Assembly: GCF_027533625.1 (NCBI RefSeq)
Contig: NZ_JAQAGZ010000005.1
Coordinates: forward strand, 62,001-126,000
Length of the DNA: 64,000 bases
Source: Paenibacillus gyeongsangnamensis
Lineage (GTDB): Bacteria > Bacillota > Bacilli > Paenibacillales > NBRC-103111
Direction: 5' to 3'
A program made the position numbers and the translations under genes. Under the pieces are notes generated by a model. That model was not told where the DNA came from and searched no databases. It saw only the letters and a list, made by a program, of their open reading frames with translations. This document shows positions 61,346 through 64,000 of this stretch, in pieces. Each line of letters begins with the position of its first letter. Position 1 is the stretch's first letter.

Positions 61346-62209
61346 ATGGCACAGCTGCTGAAGGCGAAAGAAGCGGCCGATCTGGTCTATGAGAACGTTG
61401 GACAGTGTGTAAGGCGATACCAAGAGCAGGGGATTCAACCTCATCTTTGTACGCTGCTGGTGGAGGGGGATCCGGCTTCGGCGTATTACGCGCAGGCCAA
61501 GTGCAAGCTGGCGGAGAAGCTCGGAGTGACGTTCAGCTTGCATACATTCCCCCGTGAGGTGACTCAAGCGGAGCTTACGAAGCTGATCGTTCAATGGAAT
61601 GAGGATCCGGGGGTGCACGGCATTCTGCTGGAGCTCCCTCTGCCGCCAAATCTGTCCGCTGGCGCATTAGAACGCGTCATCTCTCCGGAGAAGGATGTGG
61701 ATGGCGTTACTCCAACCAATAAGCTGGCTACCGTAACGGGATCCCCCGGCTTGTATCCGGCGACTCCGGAGGCATGCCTCCGGCTGCTCAAGCATTACGG
61801 CTACCGCCTGGAGGGCAAGAACGTGACGCTGATCGGCAGAGGCCAGACGGTCGGACTGCCGCTGTTCCATATGCTGCAGCGGGAGCAGGCTACCATCACC
61901 TTGTGCCATTCCCGGACGCCGGACATCGCCTTTCATCTCCGGCATGCCGACATCGCATTTGTGGCGGTCGGCCGCCCCGGCGTCGTTACGAAGGGAATTG
62001 TCCACCCGAAGCTCGTGGTGATCGATGCGGGAATCAACGAAACAGACGATGGCGCAATTGTCGGCGATGCGGCGGAGGACGTTAGAGAGGCCGTATCGGC
62101 CGTCTCTCCTGTACCGGGCGGGGTAGGTACGCTGACGACTGCGATCCTGTTCGAGAACTTAATGAAAGCCATCGCGCTTCAAGCCGATGCCAAGGAGGCG
62201 GGACGATGA
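61346..62209 (+). CDS. folD: Methylenetetrahydrofolate dehydrogenase/methenyltetrahydrofolate cyclohydrolase (FolD)
   Basis: 287 residues. Seen: GDPASAYYAQAKCKLAEKLG with the catalytic Tyr-x3-Lys, GILLELPLPPNL, KDVDGVTPTNKL, PATPEACLRLL, IGRGQTVGLPLFHML (NADP binding), and SPVPGGVGTLTTAILFENL. Interconverts 5,10-methylene-THF and 10-formyl-THF. ATAGGAGAC precedes the ATG. The sequence is somewhat diverged from housekeeping FolD (HSRTPDIAF replaces HSxTxxL), so a second folD may exist in the genome. It is preceded by a ZTP riboswitch and overlaps fchA by four bases. Confidence 0.94.
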   Translation: MAQLLKAKEAADLVYENVGQCVRRYQEQGIQPHLCTLLVEGDPASAYYAQAKCKLAEKLGVTFSLHTFPREVTQAELTKLIVQWNEDPGVHGILLELPLPPNLSAGALERVISPEKDVDGVTPTNKLATVTGSPGLYPATPEACLRLLKHYGYRLEGKNVTLIGRGQTVGLPLFHMLQREQATITLCHSRTPDIAFHLRHADIAFVAVGRPGVVTKGIVHPKLVVIDAGINETDDGAIVGDAAEDVREAVSAVSPVPGGVGTLTTAILFENLMKAIALQADAKEAGR

Positions 62210-62850
62210 CGGAGCAGCGCTTGATTACCTGGGACAGCACACTTCGTTCTTTCCTCCGCGAAGCCGGAAGCGCTGCTCCGACGCCGGGCGGAGGGAGCGT
62301 CTCTGCGCTCGTCGGCGCGCTTGGCGCAGCGATGACCTCGATGGTTGGCCGGTTGTCGGAAGGAGAGAAGTATATCGCCATCCGGCCGTTAGTGACCGAG
62401 GTACTAAACGTCATGGAACAATTGTCGGCGCAATGCGAGACCTTGCTAATGGAGGATATCGAATCGTTCGAGCGATACATGCAGGCGCTGCGGCTCCCCA
62501 AAGCCACGGAGGAGGAGAAGGAAATCCGCATGCAAGCTTTGCAGCAGGCTGCAGAGGCAGCCGCACAGGTACCGGTGCGCATCCTGGAGGCATGCCGGGA
62601 CGGGATCCGAAGCGCGGCCCGTCTGGCGGAAGCGTCCAATAAGAGCGTCGTTTCGGATTTGGGGATAGGGGCCATCCTGTTCGAGTCCGCAGCCCAGTCG
62701 GCTCTGCTCACGATCGAGATCAATCTGGCCGCTCTTCAGGATGCGGAATTCAAAGAACGGGTTGCCGGCCGGGCGTCCGCATTGATCCGGGAAATCACGG
62801 CTGTGAAAGAAGAAACTTTAGTTGCTGTAAGGCAGCGGATAATCGGCTGA
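62206..62850 (+). CDS. Cyclodeaminase/cyclohydrolase family protein (FchA-like)
   Basis: 214 residues. Seen: APTPGGGSVSALVGALGAAM at the N-terminus, MTSMVGRLSEGEKY and NKSVVSDLGIGAILFESAAQ. The all-helical fold is that of methenyl-THF cyclohydrolase FchA and formimino-THF cyclodeaminase. Coupled by ATGA to folD, so it most likely assists the same one-carbon reactions under ZTP control. Which of the two activities it has is not decidable here. Confidence 0.9.
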   Translation: MTEQRLITWDSTLRSFLREAGSAAPTPGGGSVSALVGALGAAMTSMVGRLSEGEKYIAIRPLVTEVLNVMEQLSAQCETLLMEDIESFERYMQALRLPKATEEEKEIRMQALQQAAEAAAQVPVRILEACRDGIRSAARLAEASNKSVVSDLGIGAILFESAAQSALLTIEINLAALQDAEFKERVAGRASALIREITAVKEETLVAVRQRIIG

Positions 62851-62861
62851 AGGCACCCGTA

Positions 62862-63800
62862 TTACCCTCTGCCCCGCGGACCCGGGGACGACTCACGGAA
62901 AGGCTTCAGGAACGGCTTCGGAATATCCGTTTCAAATCGCATCAGTTGCCCCGTCCTTGGATGAAGAAAGGCCAGGACGCGGGCGTGCAGGCCGAGTCTT
63001 TCGATTTCATTCGACTTGGAGCCGTACTTCTTGTCGCCGGCTACGGGATGGCCGATGTCCTGCATATGGACGCGTATTTGGTTCTTGCGGCCCGTTTCGA
63101 GGTGTACCTCCAACAAGGAGAAACTGCGGTTCGCCTGCAGCCTCTTGTAATGGGTGACGGCATGCTGGCCGTCGCCCGGATATGGGCTGGAGTACATCTT
63201 CAGCGTGCTGCTTTCCTTCAGCCAGGAGGTAATCGTTCCTTCGGATTTCTTCACTTGCCCATCCACCAGCGCCACGTAAGACCGCTCCTTCACAATCTCC
63301 TGCCAGTCGTTCTGCAGCGTCTGCTGCATAGCTTCACTTTTCGCGAACATCATCACGCCGGAAGTATCCCGGTCGAGTCGGTGCACTACGAAGATCCGAT
63401 TTTTGGGGTTCTGCCGACGGACGTGGCTCATCAGCTGACGGTAAGCGGTCATGTCCTTCTCTTGCGGGGAGGCGATGGACAACAGTCCTTCCTGTTTCTG
63501 GATTACGATGATGTCGTCGTCTTCGTGCAGAAGGGTCAGTCCGACGAAAGGGGACGGCTCGATCACTTTGTCCTTGTTAATCCCAACCACATAGCCCGTT
63601 TCGAGTGGAAAATCGTAGGCCGTCACGACCTTATCGTTCACGGAAATCTGTCCGCGGGCGAGCATCGATTTCACGGAATTGCGTCCTTGACCGGCGAGCG
63701 TATGCAATAAAAAAGGCAGCAGCCCGGACGGTTCCTTGACCGTATACAGCCTTGTTTTGGCCGGCGCGCCTTGGGAAGGGTTCGCTTTCTTCTTGTGCAT
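62862..63800 (-). CDS. RluA family pseudouridine synthase
   Basis: 312 residues from ATG 63800, behind AGGAGG; an in-frame upstream extension reads through that site. An N-terminal S4-like domain (MLARGQISVNDKVV) is followed by the catalytic RluA domain: HRLDRDTSGVMMFAK with the catalytic Asp, YVALVDGQV, YKRLQANRSFSLLEVHLETG, TGRKNQIRVHMQDIGHPVAG. Modifies uridine in rRNA or tRNA; the exact site is unknown. It ends in a short basic Pro/Gly tail. It is convergent with fchA; only 11 bases separate the stops. Confidence 0.93.
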   Translation of the reverse strand: MHKKKANPSQGAPAKTRLYTVKEPSGLLPFLLHTLAGQGRNSVKSMLARGQISVNDKVVTAYDFPLETGYVVGINKDKVIEPSPFVGLTLLHEDDDIIVIQKQEGLLSIASPQEKDMTAYRQLMSHVRRQNPKNRIFVVHRLDRDTSGVMMFAKSEAMQQTLQNDWQEIVKERSYVALVDGQVKKSEGTITSWLKESSTLKMYSSPYPGDGQHAVTHYKRLQANRSFSLLEVHLETGRKNQIRVHMQDIGHPVAGDKKYGSKSNEIERLGLHARVLAFLHPRTGQLMRFETDIPKPFLKPFRESSPGPRGRG

Positions 63801-64000
63801 TAGAGCCTCCTGGTTTGTGAACATGCTTAATTTGCTTCCACTATACCATGGAACGAGCCGGTTCGCGAAACAAGATGCATTTATTTCATAATCATGGGAA
63901 AAGCTAATGCATGAGGCGGTGCAATCCGTGCAATTTGTGACAGATTACAAAACACCCGAGTTTTTTAACGAACCGTTGATGTTCCGCTAATCTTGCCTTA

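Noticed and set aside
63907..63990. 27-codon open frame at the window end
   Set aside because: No convincing ribosome binding site or promoter and no recognisable motif; the length is within chance expectation.

Overview
The window looks like a chromosomal segment of a Paenibacillus-type Firmicute. The evidence is strong AGGAGG-like ribosome binding sites with frequent TTG and GTG starts, sporulation genes (cmpA, ydcC), the gene order ydcC-alr-ndoAI-ndoA-tex-cmpA-sprT seen in Bacillus subtilis, and an S-layer-homology relic. No species can be named from sequence reading alone.

Layout. 1-3350 (minus strand): a secreted Thr-Pro-linker protein cut by the window edge, and a large O-antigen-ligase/TPR membrane protein. 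3552-13595 (plus): the conserved part of a surface-glycan locus, with glycosyltransferases, rmlACBD (dTDP-L-rhamnose), a WbaP-type initiating phosphosugar transferase, manC and gmd. 13625-28720 (plus): a markedly AT-rich accessory block with rmd (GDP-D-rhamnose), a Wzm/Wzt ABC exporter, a coiled-coil methyltransferase, two GT4 enzymes, a GT-C-like membrane protein, a flippase-like protein, a GtrB-like enzyme, and a CDP-6-deoxysugar pathway (rfbF, rfbG, an SDR and an FAD enzyme). A minus-strand beta-propeller gene and an orphan APS kinase close the locus near 31 kb. Together these genes can make activated sugars, build a chain on undecaprenyl phosphate in the cytoplasm, export it by ABC transporter, decorate it outside, and attach it to a surface protein. 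This resembles the S-layer glycan loci of Geobacillus, Aneurinibacillus and Paenibacillus, but the attachment target is inferred.

31-64 kb returns to GC-richer core genome: ydcC, alr, the EndoAI/EndoA toxin-antitoxin pair, tex, cmpA, a SprT-like protein, four tRNAs (Asn, Ser, Glu, Leu) plus a second Leu copy, galE, corA, a YhgE/Pip-type protein, a phosphodiesterase, a frameshifted SLH relic, endonuclease IV, purU, a diguanylate cyclase, tkt, ppnP, a dehydrogenase-PilZ fusion, pgi, a YigZ/IMPACT protein, a TetR regulator, YjbQ, DUF1128, a GNAT acetyltransferase, a zinc-ribbon protein, a ZTP-riboswitch-controlled folD-fchA operon and an RluA-type pseudouridine synthase.

The points most worth following up are: the dehydrogenase fused to a PilZ domain; a family of about 150-bp tandem repeats grown from the 3' end of tRNA-Ser; the ZTP riboswitch with its terminator before folD; the split chain-termination/export module in the AT-rich block; a CDP-sugar pathway lacking the usual 3-dehydrase; a 200-residue Gly/Ala/Asn insertion in YdcC; and a zinc-ribbon gene whose first zinc knuckle lies upstream of its first ATG. 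Starts were chosen by ribosome-binding-site position and family length. No computation or database search was run.
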